Assembly (NCBI GenBank): GCA_003313425.1
Contig: NHZP01000002.1
Location: forward strand, 992,001-1,056,000
DNA length: 64,000 nucleotides
Direction: 5' to 3'
Source: Pseudopyrenochaeta lycopersici
Taxonomy: Eukaryota; Ascomycota; Dothideomycetes; Pleosporales; Pseudopyrenochaetaceae
Shown: piece by piece, positions 35,101-47,056 of the stretch
Numbering within the stretch: position 1 is the first letter of the stretch
Layout: each line of letters starts with the position of its first letter
Notes under the pieces: generated by a model
What the model was told of the DNA's origin: nothing
The model's database searches: none
What the model saw: only the letters and a program-made list of their open reading frames with translations
Made by a program: the position numbers and the translations under genes

Positions 35101-38100
35101 CGTAGTATAGAAGTTAAACCTATGTTAAGTACGTTAGGTAATCTATCTAGGAGCTTTTAATTTTAAGGTGAAGCACCGCCTAGGGAAAATAAACCCTGCA
35201 GACAGCTCTTTACAAAGGGCAGATTACGTACAGGAGAACTTGTTACTAACCTAGTTATTACCTACCTTATAGAATAAACTACTAGTAAGAGTAAAGTATA
35301 GTAGAGTAAGAGGATCTATAGCTGGGCTTAGCTTAGTGGGCGCGTGTGAAACGTACGTTACTACAGTTTGCAGAACTATGAAGGTCCCTACTGCTGGCGC
35401 TATAGAATGCATACTATGCGTGCTACGCTTACTAGCTAGGGTATTAGTTAGTAGCGAACCTGCGACAGTAGAGTCTAAAATATGGATAGAGACCCTGTAC
35501 TAACTATAGTAAGGGGACGCCTTTACTTAGCAGCGGATTACAGACTCTACGCGCGTAGAACGCACTTAAAGCAGTAAAGGGGCGCCTGTTTAGCGTCTTA
35601 ACGAAAGAAAAGTCCTAAGATATAATAGTAGAATATATATTCTAGAAGAACTAGCTATTAGGTAAGAGATTTTATTCTAGAACTATAATACGCGTATAGT
35701 AAGCTACTTTAGTACACGTAGAACGCTTAAGCTAATTAGAAGGCTATACTATTAGCTAACGCTTAGTTATAATGTTTAGGAGTATATAAGAATATATACT
35801 GTTTACTAAAGGAGTAAAGCTCTAAGGCATAGTTAATATAGAAAGCTAGCACTTCTACTAGTTCTTAGGGATATATTTAAGGAAGTTATATAAGACTTTA
35901 TTTCTAGGTTACTCCTAGTAAAGGATAGTTTAGGTTGCGTGTTTAATATAATCTTTGTAATTATTAATTGCTTCTTAAAGATAGCGCTCTATATACCCGC
36001 TTTAAAGACATAAGACGCAAAATAGTTTGTAAAAGCTTACTTTAACTATGTAATTTTAAAGTTTAGGGTACAGAAAGGTATTATATTAGACAGAGGCCTT
36101 ATCTTCACCTCTAACTTTTAGGCGGAGATCTGCTACTAACTATAGGTAAAGCGTAAGCTGAGCACAGCTTTCTATCCACAGACAGATAGGTAAACAGAAC
36201 GCTAGAATTAAATGCTTAAATAGTACCTTTAAGTCTTTACATTAGTAGCTTAGGACAACTAGGTTAAGCTTTTAAGTACAGCTTAATTTGCGTATAATAA
36301 TTTAGTCTATAAGTTAATAAAATTAACTCCTTTCTATACTATATATAGTAAGCACCTACTAGTTACTTTACCTCCTAAGGATAGTAAGCTAGAGGGGGAG
36401 ATGCCTAATGTAATAGACAGAGTTAAGCGTATGCATAACGCAAGGACCGCGCTTATAGAATACCTACGAAAAGTATAAGAGTATTAAAGCTAATATTATA
36501 ATAAAAAGTATAAGGATAAAGCATTCTGCTAAGGAGATCTTGTATTACTTAGCACTAAGTATATTAACTTAACCTACTAACTAAATAAAAAGCTATCTAG
36601 TAAGTTTATTAGACTCTTTAGAGTATAAGAAGTAGTTAGAACGCAGGCATATTGCTTAATTTTACTACCTTACTACCGCATTTATAACGTATTCTACATC
36701 TTACTCCTTAAACGCTAGAAATTCTAGCAGGAAGAAGAGGAAAACACCTAGCTACCTAATATTACTCCTAAAGGAGAGGAAGTTTAGGAAGTTAAAAAGA
36801 TCCTAGGTAAACGTATAAAGAAGGGCTAACTGTAGTACTAGCTGAGGTAGAAAGGTTACGATAAGACCTAGGATACCTAGACTCTAGCATCAGATTTTAA
36901 AAACATAGATAACCTAGTTTAAGAGTTTAAATAAGAGGGAAGAGCTACGCGCTTAAGAAAGAGAAAGGAAGCATAAGCTACGCAACTAAAGCGCTAAGGA
37001 GAAGTAAGTCTAAGAAAGAAAAGTAGAACTTATTATTATAGCCTTAGGCTTATAGGTATCTATAGAAAGTAAAAGAAAAACCCTAAAAAACGCTAAAACT
37101 ACCTAACCCTTGCTACTTGCGCTGTACCTAATCTCTTTCCTAGCCTTACCTGCGCTCTAAGCGCTACTAGCACCCCCTACTTATTATTATTACTATTATC
37201 CTTACTACTACTACTACTACTATTCTGAAGCTGAGTAACCTGCCTCTAACCCCCTCCTCTATTACTACTCTCGCTGTCGCTGCTATCTAGGTTACTATTA
37301 GCGTTATTCTGTAAAGATATTAGCTTGCGCCCTAGATGCGAGCGACCTATCTATATACTATATAAGCCGCGTAGCTTACAAGCTGCTCTAGAGCAGCAGC
37401 GATCCTGCGTTATTTAACTAGGATTAGCCCTAGGAATTAGGGCGAGGTAGTAGGTACTTAGGTGGCCACACCTATAGGTGTGCTAGTATAGGCGGCGTAG
37501 CGGCAGTAGCTAGCGAGCTCTAGATTGAATTAGCGCTGGCAACGCGCAAGCTTAACGCTAGCTATAATAACTGCAGTATTAGTTTAAGGGGTAGTAGTAG
37601 TAGTAGTAACTACTGTATTATATTAGTTATAGAGAACGTACAGGCGGTTTAAGCGAGCATTAAGCTCGCGGGGGACCTGTGTTTATTAACAACAACGCGC
37701 CTGGAGTAAGCTATAGGTTAAAGACTTATAAGAGTATAGGCACTACGATTACTACAGACACAGTAGTTACAGCGCTTGTGGTCTAGGTTATTACAGTTCT
37801 TTTTCTACTTAGTAATGTTTTACGCGCAGCGTAGGCACGTCGCAACTGTCGCGTCTTAGTTAGCACGCTTATTAGCTGTGGCCTACACGAAGGGCCTAGC
37901 ACTGCGAAGGTGTAACTTCTTAATATACTTTAGATTTAGGTAATAGACTATAGTATTAAGCGAGTTATATGCGTTACGTATGCGATTTAATAGTGTTGTT
38001 ATAATAGGGTAAAAGAGCAGCGCGATATTATAATAATACTAGAAAACTCTGCTATTACGAAGTAGGTCTGTACCTTATTGCTAAGGAATAAAAGTCTTAA

Positions 38101-38294
38101 TTACCTTAACTTTGCTAGAGGCAGGAGCGTAAACACGGGGCGCTTACAACACACAACAATAAAGCGCATAGGACGCGTCTAGGACGCGCGATTAAAACAC
38201 ACACATAGACACTCTTTTCTTATTTTCCTGCATAGTTTTAGGTTTTTATTAAGGCTATTAATGCTGTTAGGACGCCAGCTAGAGGGGAAGGCTC

Positions 38295-38525
38295 TATAAC
38301 AAAGTATTATAAATCTGAATCTTAGTGTTGCAGTATAGTTGCGCTAGACCTCTTCTAGGGCTAGCGCGCACTGTAACAGACCTGCTTAAAACCTGCGCTA
38401 GCTGCGCGGAGCAGGGACGATAAGTATTATTCTCTCCTATAGCTGAGTGACAGCAATACAGAACTATCCCTTCACTATTATCTGTGGTGTGAAGTAAGTA
38501 CTATTGCCTGAAACTATACGTTACA
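38295..38525 (+). repeat. 3' LTR of Gypsy element
   Basis: This copy is 231 bp, starts TATAAC (a mutated TGTAAC) and ends GTTACA. It is preceded by the polypurine tract and followed by the TAAAT duplication. Confidence 0.92.
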
Positions 38526-38886
38526 TAAATTGTATAATTACACAAAGCCTACTACATGTATTTTATTTGCTGGCTTTTGACTTTTTTCCCTCCCCTTTTT
38601 AGCTTTATCATATGTATTGTTAATCCTTAAATATACAAGTATACCCTTGGTATTTTACGTAGTTACAGTAGGCATTAATCGAAGCAATTTTTCACCTCAA
38701 ACCCGTTGACAACTTTGATTCACAGTACATGAGCCTACTAACTGTAAGGTTGCTGATCGCGCTTTATTTGGGTATGGCCTATTATTGAGCTACGTAGACT
38801 GTTCTATGTTACAATTTTAGACTACTCTGACAATCTCTAAAGGAAAAAGAAATACTAATAAATCGTGCTAAAAATACAGAACATCA
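38526..38886. other. Short AT-rich flank of the Gypsy element
   Basis: About 360 bp lie between the Gypsy element and the 3' end of the Zn2Cys6 gene. Apart from a C/T-rich run near 38580-38600, nothing was seen. Confidence 0.4.
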
Positions 38887-40218
38887 TTATTTATGACGGC
38901 TCCAGTCATCAGAAAGAGCTCCCCCTGGAAGGAATGCCTGTACGGCACTGAATTCTTTGTAATGTAGCTGGAGGTATAAGCAAATAGAAGGACATTCTAC
39001 TCGGGCCCGTAGTTCAACCCACCATAAACTACGACCTGCTTTACGGTACCATAGATAAAGCAGCAAAAGTGCAATTGGGTCCTTTTCGTGTAGCAAGGCT
39101 TTGAAAGTGCCACATATGCTGCGCGTGAAAATTTCAATCTGACCTACTGTGACCTGGAAATCAGCGAGGTCCTGGATCTGAGATAATGCGTGGGCGGCAT
39201 TGAAATACGGATTTGTCTCTGCTGTAGATGAATCTTCAAGATGGCACACAAAGACCAGGGCCCTTGGTACACCATCTTTGCCATGCGTTGGCATAGGTGA
39301 GTTCATTTGAGCGTACGTCTCCGCCATGACTTGAAAAAGACTGTCTGGCCGTAGGGGGTCAATGACGCCCCACAGCGACATTTTCCCCTGGCTTATTCGC
39401 AGCCATTCCAAATCGGACGGGTCAGAAGGCTTTAGAGGCCACGATTCTTCGGGAGTAGACGCGTCAGGGGACGCAAAGGCCAGGACAGCCAGAGCAGCCG
39501 CAGTACCCCATATTGCATCCTTATCTTTCGTTTTGATTGGCTCTTTTAATTGTTTGTTGAAGAGGGATATGCTTCTAAAGCAGTGGTAACACTCTTCTAC
39601 AGTGCGACGACCGCTTGACGAGCTGTTGAGATGGTGATCATATGCAAGGGCTACTGCTAGGGAGGCGTGCATCAGAAATGGGTGCTGTAAACTAAGTTAA
39701 AAGTGCTCCGGTGTCTTAATAGGTAACTTGATACGATAGAAACCATGTGGAAAGACCTACCGTGAAGGCGAGCGCCAGAAGCGCGCGGTTGACTTCTACC
39801 ATATTTGGGTCATCTGGAGTGATGAGACTTCGTCCTAGATACCGGCTTATGAAGTCTTGACATTTCGTGTTTAACTGATAGGATGATGATGCGTCAGAGG
39901 TGCAGATGGCATTGTTAATAGGAGGTCGAAGCTCTGTTCTTCCTGGAACAACTAATGGCCTCATTGCATCATCGATGAGCGACTGCAAGTCAGGAACATT
40001 AGGCATAAAGTTGCACAACAGCCCAAATGAAGAACATCTCCTGCATTGCGGTCTGTGTTCGTCGCACTATGAGACCGAGGAAGACCTGTTAGCTGGGCGC
40101 TTGCCTTTGTAAATAGACTGCCTACTTTAACTTTTCTCAGCTTGCAGTTTCGGCAGCCAAATCTCGACCGACGCAAGGTCGTGCGCAGCTGAGTTTGTCT
40201 CGGATAAGCGAAAACCAT
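38887..40218 (-). CDS. Zn2Cys6 transcription factor
   Basis: Exons 40218..40126, 40066..39761 and 39684..38887 (introns 59 and 76 bp) give 398 residues. The first intron splits the binuclear cluster: exon 1 supplies GCRNCKLRKVK and exon 2 CDEHRPQCRRCSSFGLLC. The six cysteines (22, 25, 32, 39, 42, 49) show C-x2-C-x6-C-x6-C-x2-C-x6-C spacing. The rest is the helical fungal-specific middle region, with a recognisable LEWLRISQGKMSLWG motif. It likely binds DNA as a regulator. The start at 40218 is the first in-frame ATG before the cluster. The gene is divergent from the reductase at 40627, its most obvious candidate target. Confidence 0.9.
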
Positions 40219-40626
40219 GTTTGTTATGTTATTTGATGCTGTATCCCGCTTGATAGAAAAGAGTATTCTTCTCTGAGTCCTCGGAATCCATGACGAGGGG
40301 CAGCCCTGGGATCGCCTAAGGAATCTCACGTTCTAACCCTCTTTCGGATGCAGAAACTTGCACTAACTTTTACTCGGCAACAGACGTCTCTAATTGGCTG
40401 ACAGTTCTAGCTTATCCCTGAAGCCTTCCATTTATACAAACATAGCTGACAAGACGATATAAAGTGTAAGCCCTTCCGCTTATGCCTTAAGTGTATAAGA
40501 GGAAGACTATGTCTTGCTATTCATGTCAAGAGTTGCGTCTGTTTATTTGAAGCTAACTAAAACTTCAAACCTACGTTCAAACATCTTCCACTTCCAAGGT
40601 CGTGCCTCCTAGCACAGAATACTACA
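40219..40626. promoter_or_regulatory. Shared upstream region of divergent Zn2Cys6 and reductase genes
   Basis: The two starts lie 408 bp apart on opposite strands. A paired regulator-enzyme unit is inferred from layout; no CGG-spaced site pair was convincingly located by eye. Confidence 0.4.
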
Positions 40627-41790
40627 ATGCCAACCCACCTCGCTGCTGTTTCTCCCTCCATGGGTCGGCCTTTCGAAATCCAAACTCGTCGCACTCCGAA
40701 ACCCGGTCCGGGCGAGCTCCTCATCGCCATCAAATCAGTAGCTCTCAACCCGGCAGACTGCTACATGCGTAATCAAGGCCTCTTCATACCTAGCTACCCT
40801 ACGGTTATCGGTTTCGATATGTCAGGGCTAGTTATTGCGGTCGGTGATGATGTTCCCACCGGTACTGCCAACTGTGGTCATAGTCTTTTCTTCCAGCCAG
40901 GCATCACCCGCGTAGCCGCTTTTGCGGCCTCCTTCTGGAAGTCCTGGAGTCCGGACTACGGCGCCTTCCAAGAGCGGTGTATTGTCCCCTGGCAGCATGC
41001 TGTGCCTCTTCCGAACGATAACATGTCTTGGAACCATGCGGCAACATTACCCGTGGCTGTCGAAGTGCCCCTTAGCGCCTGGGATGCCTTGGGGATTCCT
41101 CGGGTAGAGGGAGTCCCTGTTTCGGCTTCTGCCTCATCTTCCTTGGCAAGTACCGCTAGTAGTGTAAGAACGGAGAATAAGAAGCAAGGCGAGGCCCTCC
41201 TAATCTGGGGCGCTTCCTCCAGCGTCGGCACAATTGGCGTGCAGAGTGCACGGCTGCTGAAGGAGGATAATAGCTCTTGTTTTGCTGCTGTGTACGCCAC
41301 AGCCGGGATAGCAAATAAAAAATACGTGAGCTCGCTCGGCGCAGACCGTGTCTTCGACTACAAAGATCCCGGAGTAGTGGATGCTATAGTTTCGGCTGCA
41401 ATGGAGGATGGGTTAGTGATTCGAAAGTGCTTTCTTGCAATGGGGGAGCTGGAACCGTGCCAAGCTGTTCTAAAATCTTTCCTCAGGGACGAAGAAGGGG
41501 GAAAGGAGAAGGCAAAAATCGGGTCTGCGCCTATCTTACCCCCAGATGCAAAAGTGGTGAGCGGGGTAGAGGTCATCTTCCTTCAGCCGTCAACAGAGGA
41601 AAAGAAGAGATTGGAACAGTTTCAGTATTGGATGGGGACATGGTTAAGACAGAACTTGGCTAAAGGAGTTATCAAGCCGAGTCCAGAGCCAAGGGTCGTG
41701 GGGAAAGGGCTGGAGGCTATCAATTCTGGGTTAGATATATTGTTCCAAGGAATAAGTTGTACTAAACTAGTTGTTGAGATTGAGAAATAA
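40627..41790 (+). CDS. Zinc-independent medium-chain reductase (toxD/enoyl-reductase-like)
   Basis: This is an intronless ORF of 387 residues. The N-terminal GroES-like part has PGPGELLIAIKSVALNPADCYMRNQG and PTVIGFDMSGLVIAVGDDV; the Rossmann part has the NADPH-binding LLIWGASSSVGTIGVQSARLL at about residue 195 and SLGADRVFDYKDP. The zinc ligands of true alcohol dehydrogenases are absent, as expected for the fungal quinone-oxidoreductase/trans-acting enoyl-reductase branch. Members reduce activated C=C bonds with NADPH and often sit beside polyketide synthases, but none is here. A Ser-rich insert at about residues 165-185 is unusual. The ATG at 40627 is in a normal context. Confidence 0.88.
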   Translation: MPTHLAAVSPSMGRPFEIQTRRTPKPGPGELLIAIKSVALNPADCYMRNQGLFIPSYPTVIGFDMSGLVIAVGDDVPTGTANCGHSLFFQPGITRVAAFAASFWKSWSPDYGAFQERCIVPWQHAVPLPNDNMSWNHAATLPVAVEVPLSAWDALGIPRVEGVPVSASASSSLASTASSVRTENKKQGEALLIWGASSSVGTIGVQSARLLKEDNSSCFAAVYATAGIANKKYVSSLGADRVFDYKDPGVVDAIVSAAMEDGLVIRKCFLAMGELEPCQAVLKSFLRDEEGGKEKAKIGSAPILPPDAKVVSGVEVIFLQPSTEEKKRLEQFQYWMGTWLRQNLAKGVIKPSPEPRVVGKGLEAINSGLDILFQGISCTKLVVEIEK

Positions 41791-43327
41791 TATTTTTAAG
41801 GAATCGATACTCGATACCAACTTAGTTAAGATGAGTCCCAACCCTTGAGACGATTCGTGAGTTCCTATGCCTTTGAGCATCTACTCTCTCCGCAACGGCA
41901 TTTAAGTCCGCAGCGGCGCAATGCAGTGCTCACAATACTTGACGCCGCTATCGATAATATGCAAAGCTTGTACACTAGGGCCACTGAAGACCTTGTTAAG
42001 TGTACGTAGGTCTCTAAGTTCACTCAAGAAGCTCAATACCCACTCTAAAGTGCCGCCTATAACATCAATATACCCACATATTGTCCTCCCCGAAGGATTT
42101 ATGACTGAAAACATGCAATGGTGTTCAGGGCACCAATCCTAACCTACTTTTCTTAGACTTTGCAATTTATTAGGCTTTTGAGAAACAATTAGACGGAAAA
42201 GCTGTTTTTGAAGAGCTGTTCAAAGCATGATACGAATTCGCTTGAGATTTTCAATGTGCTTAAGAATGATCGTGATGCTAGAATATTTAGACGGAATCTC
42301 GCACGTAATTTAGGTAATTAAATTCGCGCTTCTGCGTTCTGAGCATTGAAATTTTGCATAGCATTATCGTTAGAAGAGGCAATAGAGGCTGCATACCATG
42401 CTCCTCCGTCTTCCGCTGTTTCCATCTAGTTGCTCTAGGCATAAACTATGTACTTGGTCTTTCGGCTTTTGGTATGACCAAAAGGCACTATGCAACTATG
42501 CACCTTGCTAACAGACCGCTAAAAGCCCTTTCGCTAAGACCATACGAATCTAGAATACGCCCAGCAACAGTATAGTCTCCATATACCCAGGCTCTTGCTC
42601 GTGTATAAACTCATTTTGAAAATACTCTTCTATCGACTTACCATGCATCCGCTCTCCATTCGATGAGCCATACTTTCAATATTTCTACCACATGGATCGA
42701 TTAGCGCGGGACGCGATTCGCGTAGACGATAACCTAGGGGAACTTGAGAGGCGAATGCATTGTTTCTTCGAAGCTCCTTATCTGAAAATGAGATAAATCT
42801 GTGGCTATGCTCCGAGCTCCACTTCTCACATGGTGTAGCTCGTATGGGTCAGCCATCCTCCCTGGTTGTGGCGGCGGCGTCCAATGCGAATCACTTTCAT
42901 TGCCGTTACATGTCACTCATCTGCATGCTTGCGAAACTCCGAAATTTTGCATTTCACAATCGATTACATTCATAACAATAAGTCCAAACTCAACATTGTT
43001 CGTACCGAGGCTGCTCCAGTGATCTAGCCGCATGTCCAGGAACAGCTGCCCGATTCGTTCACGCATACCTAGATCGAGATTGCGTGGTATTACGGTGACA
43101 TGCTCTGAGGAACCAAAAAACCACATTTTAGTGTATTACGTAGGTTAGCGTGAGATTCGCAAACTACATTCCGTGTTTGGATTCAAGTTTCTTTTTGGAG
43201 GAGATGGCGGTCACTGAGGAGTATAAGTACCCTGTTGAGGCTGTCAGAAGACTTAAATAGCAAGACTAACTCCAGCTTCATCATAATTGTCAAGATATAT
43301 TAAGCAATTATTACCTTAGACCCCATT
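41791..43327. other. Intergenic, nothing recognised
   Basis: These 1.5 kb contain only short frames in all phases. No domain, repeat or RNA gene was identified. Confidence 0.4.
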
Positions 43328-43552
43328 ATGAAGTTTACCGCTACCGCTGCTGCTTTCACCCTTCTAGCGCCACTAGCACTCGCTCAAGAATCCACCATTC
43401 TTGCCCCAGTCCCACGTGATTCTTCTTCCTCCGAAAACCTTGCTGCAAGTGCGACTGTAGTCGCTGACGGCCTGCGTTATCGCACATGCCCCAAAACAAG
43501 CTGCTTTGCACCTGGCCAGTTCGCAAAGGCCAAGAATGTTGGTCTTTCGTGA
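43328..43552 (+). pseudogene. Truncated SH3-like small secreted protein
   Basis: The ORF has 74 codons, with a signal peptide (MKFTATAAAFTLLAPLALAQ) and the start of an SH3b-like fungal secreted domain (LRYRTCPKTSCFAPGQFAKAK). A TGA at 43550-43552 stands where the family normally has a Cys codon. The same frame continues past it with YTKTNTETVNSDK up to a plausible GTGAAT donor at 43590, and a further fragment reading WAKISSS occurs near 43655, out of easy frame. I therefore read this as a pseudogene; a genuine 74-residue short form is possible. Homologues are uncharacterised secreted proteins in plant-associated fungi. Confidence 0.6.
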
Positions 43553-43599
43553 TACACTAAGACGAACACCGAGACTGTCAACAGTGACAAGTGAATATT

Positions 43600-45154
43600 A
43601 TGCTTTTGAAATATGATAAAACATCATCATAAGGGTACTGCAAGAGGTTGGGCGAAGATTTCTAGCTCGCCGGGGAGGGCAACCGGGTTGCTCTAGCTTT
43701 TGGAGAATATGTATCATAGTCTAGTGAGTCTGAAGGTCTTCAAAGCCGGTCGTTTACCGCAGCTAATTGGTCTTAGACCCTCTTCGCGCGTGCTGATAGG
43801 CCACAATAACTTAATTTTCAGATGCAAAATCGTGGGTTTTGTCCCTGGTGAGCGAATTCTACTATGCTCGTGTATGGTTGGAATAAGTATCTAGTGATGG
43901 CGAGAAATTGTTGGACAGGAACACCGCAATAAGTCAAATCTTCAGGTAAACCGCCCTTAGTCTACCCGATAGTTCAAAAATAATCACCTCCTCTTCCAGT
44001 TATCCTTCAGTTTTCCGGTATCTTGGGGAGGGGGGTGGGGGCATTAAAATTACTACTTTGGCATGAAGGCATCTACTACGAGATTGTGTGAGGCACTGCT
44101 CCCAATCACAAAAATAGTCGCAGTCCTCATGCTCCTAGACGTTCTTGACGCCGGCATTTTGTTGCCATTTTGAGAAAAACACCTCCGAATCGTTTTCCAT
44201 TCTCCCAATAAGCTTTTCGATCCCAACTATTTTCAGTAGAACCATTCTAGCGTTTAAGTGCCCTAATAGCAATTGAACGCTACTGCTTAATGCGATCTTT
44301 CAACAAAAAAAAATGTCGCCCTATCTGGCTCGCCAGCTAAGTACTCGTGAATCCTCCGCAATTCCCCCAACAATCAAACCCCTGCTTTTTGCTTAGCTTT
44401 TCCCCGACTTAAGGCGATCTCTGGTCGCATCCTGTCACAGCCGCGTCCGCCCTCATTCCAACAACGCACACGAAAATTAAGCAAACAGTACTCAAGGCGC
44501 TGCGATTATACATAGATTTGAACCTGGCCTCTACAAGTTTCATGTTTGACATTTTGGCTACTAGCGCTGTTTTAAGCGGCGGGAGCGTCGGGTTCGCAAC
44601 TTAACCGTCTAGAATTTTGTCTATGTACATTCGCTTACTCCTGCTCCTGTTGTCAAGCTATTTTGTGACGCTTGTATTATGTTGTGGACTGTATGCTACC
44701 CCTATAGATGCATCTAAACAAGTCTCGACTGAATAACTAGTGTATTATCGTACTTCAGTTCAAGGTTTAGTCGTTCCTTCTCCTGCCGAGTCTCATTCGG
44801 TCTCATAAGCGCTTCACACACCCCAAGAAACGCCATTAAACAAGCTCTGTGCCGCACAGCCTAGTTGTGCAAGGCTGGAATATGAGCGCAAGGCCAAAAT
44901 ATCGTTGGCTACACGAGTAAGTCTTGTAACAAATAAAAGACCCTATTGGAGAGATTGAGTGGTAGGGGCGCTGGGCCGGGTTTCGGAATATGCAGGTACG
45001 AGTAACATCTGCACTTTACAACGAGGTAGTGCCTCACCAGTATTCTGGCGTGTCGCAAAACTTAACAGTGTTCTTATATAACTAATGCTAAATAGCCTTT
45101 TGTTTGTCTTACTTTTGATGCCGCGCTTATCTCGTACCAGCTCAATACCACAGC
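43600..45154. other. Intergenic, nothing recognised
   Basis: The first ~100 bp may hold the decayed last exon of the SH3-like protein. The remaining 1.4 kb has no supported gene. A stretch at 44500-44580 looks faintly like a tRNA on the minus strand (AGGTTCAAATC) but does not fold correctly. Confidence 0.4.
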
Positions 45155-46127
45155 ATGTTAAATGAACAATTGACAACGCCTGTCGCATCGCGATGGGCGA
45201 TCTCAGGCAAAACGCGATTTCTCCTGGTCTATCTCTTGACGTCCAATATCGCTTTTGCTATGGGGCAGGAGACTTTCACAAATGCCGCCTGTCGCGCCGT
45301 AACTACACAAATGAACTCTTGCGCCAAACGCTGGGATTCAATCCGCACCGAATGCACCAACCAGGTGACTACGAACACTGTCTGGCCTGGACCCTGCGAA
45401 TGTGCCTACTTCGCCAACGGTTCGTCAACCTTCATCCGCCCTTGTGTACACGCCAAACAATTGTCTCAATGTTTAAATTCTGACCTCTCGCCCTTGCCTT
45501 TCCTTAGATCTACCATGTTTTGACGAAAAAGAATTTTGTGCTGCCCAAGTCTGGACGCAAGTTCCGCAGTGGTTTAGGGATGGCGTGACGAGCTGCTTAA
45601 TGAAAGATGCGTCGTTTACTGTTAGAGCGCAATTGGGCAGTGACCTTGGCAGAATGGGCAACCCTTTCACGGTGCAAGGTTTGGCAGGGAATGCTACGAG
45701 GACCGCTTCAGCTACGGCCACTGCAACTTTCACACCGGCCAGGGCTGGTGGAAGTATTTCGGTGCCTACAGCAACTTCTATGGATCGATCCGAATCTTCG
45801 GACACTTTATCCATTGGTGCCAAAGCTGGGTTGGGACTTGGTATTGGTTTGGCTGTCATTTCGATCATTGCTTTGACGGTGTTAATTGTGAGGAACCGAA
45901 AGAAACATGCAGAAGATATCGACACCGAGAAAAGATGGGAACAGCCACCCATGGAGTTGCACAATATCGATGCACTCATTCATCAGATTTCTTCAAAGAC
46001 TGTGTATCCCAACCACGAAATGCCTGGAAGTCTTGCAGCAAGACATGAGTTGCCAGTAAGAGCGTCGGTATTTGTTGTAGAGCTGCCGAGTAACATATCC
46101 AATCGAAATCCAGCGCAGCGTGCGTAA
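45155..46127 (+). CDS. Cysteine-rich single-pass membrane protein
   Basis: Exons 45155..45419 and 45508..46127 (88-bp intron, donor GTTCGT, acceptor CTTAG) give about 294 residues; a donor 24 bp further on (GTGTAC) is an in-frame alternative. The order is: N-terminal signal-anchor (FLLVYLLTSNIAFA after a 20-residue basic lead), an ectodomain with about nine cysteines (ACRAV, NSCAKRW, ECTNQ, PCECAYF, PCFDEKEFC, SCLMKD), a Thr/Ala/Ser-rich stalk, one transmembrane helix (GLGIGLAVISIIALTVLIV) with a basic stop-transfer RNRKK, and a cytosolic tail of about 80 residues. The plan resembles fungal wall-stress sensors and similar surface proteins, but I do not recognise the ectodomain family. Confidence 0.75.
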
Positions 46128-46769
46128 GGCGTATTTCAGAGACAAACTTATTTAATTTATGGTGTACTACGTACATCGAACTGTGCCCTCCGGTGAAAAT
46201 GCAATTCTCTTGATATGCAGGGAATATGTAAGCGTGATTTCTTGGGTAAAAGAGTCTTGCTCAAAGCGCCAATACAGTATCGAGGGTATACATATAAGCA
46301 TAAGCCCGCTAGATCATCGCATATAAGCTTTTTAGAACAAAAGGTTAGTCAGGTTATTACCGTTTCTGAGACTCGGATCGTCTGCATACATGGCTGAGGT
46401 ACCTCTCCGCCAGTATTCAGGTTTCCACTTACGGCGAGAACTCAAAACGTCTGCTATCAGCACGGCTCCTACTACGAGCTTACAAGTAATAGAGTCAAGA
46501 TTCTTCAAATAATTATATTCATTTACAGAGAATGCCAATGCATAAGAGGCCCACATTGTCTGGTAACTATGTTGGTGTGGAACACAATCATGCTAGAAGT
46601 CTGTCTATGATTGGGCAGAATTTGTCGGGTTCGAAGAGGGGAAAAGTGAACAATTATATTTGCTCTGTTGGCCAAAAAAAGGGGGCAGGCAATTGCAAGT
46701 AGACAATAAGGTTTTATTGGATCAAGCCTTACTTGGAGTAGTTGTATTGAATACTTCGCTGTTTGTTCA
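46128..46769. other. Intergenic, nothing recognised
   Basis: This is 640 bp of convergent 3' flank between the membrane-protein gene and the split FAD oxidoreductase. No feature was identified. Confidence 0.4.
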
Positions 46770-47056
46770 TTACAGCTTGGCCCTTGTATCACTTGATACG
46801 CCTGTGACTGACGGGAAAAGGCCGTCTTGTGCAATCGCTATAGATATATCTCTGAGCTCCCTCATGTGATTCTCCATGATACCTCGAGGTGATGTGCGAT
46901 ACTTATGGCACAGATGGGCTGCAACTGCTGTCGCAATTGCATGCTGTCCGCCATTGCCCATGAATTTAGTATTAGAGCCAGCAATGTGTGTTACGCTGAT
47001 GTGTTTCCCAGCTATCATCAAGTTCGTAATATTTGCTGAGTACAATGAACGAAATG

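Larger units (their letters stand above)
31928..38525 (+). mobile_element. Ty3/Gypsy chromovirus LTR retrotransposon, complete but RIP-inactivated
   Basis: The 6,598-bp element has 231-bp LTRs, TGTAAC...GTTACA termini, and a perfect TAAAT duplication (31923-31927, 38526-38530). Coding order reads through many stops on the plus strand: a gag CCHC knuckle (C-F-N-C...Y-Y-A-N-K-C near 33178-33222), reverse transcriptase with LFIPKKDRK, TTLDLYNAYYRL and a YLNNILIY version of YLDD (about 34070-34440), RNase H, integrase core (ILDRGLIFTSNF near 36090), and a C-terminal chromodomain (about 36790-36910). Almost all stops sit where Gln or Trp is expected, so C-to-T/G-to-A decay explains them. A polypurine tract (AGAGGGGAAGG) lies at 38281-38291 just before the 3' LTR. 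The product can no longer be made. Confidence 0.93.

Noticed and set aside
37180..37220. CTA/TAT trinucleotide run as a possible CRISPR-like or regulatory array
   Set aside because: It is a simple microsatellite inside the Gypsy element; there are no spaced repeats anywhere in the window.
44495..44590. Second tRNA-like stretch (AGGTTCAAATC B-box, minus strand)
   Set aside because: Neither T-stem nor anticodon stem pairs properly.
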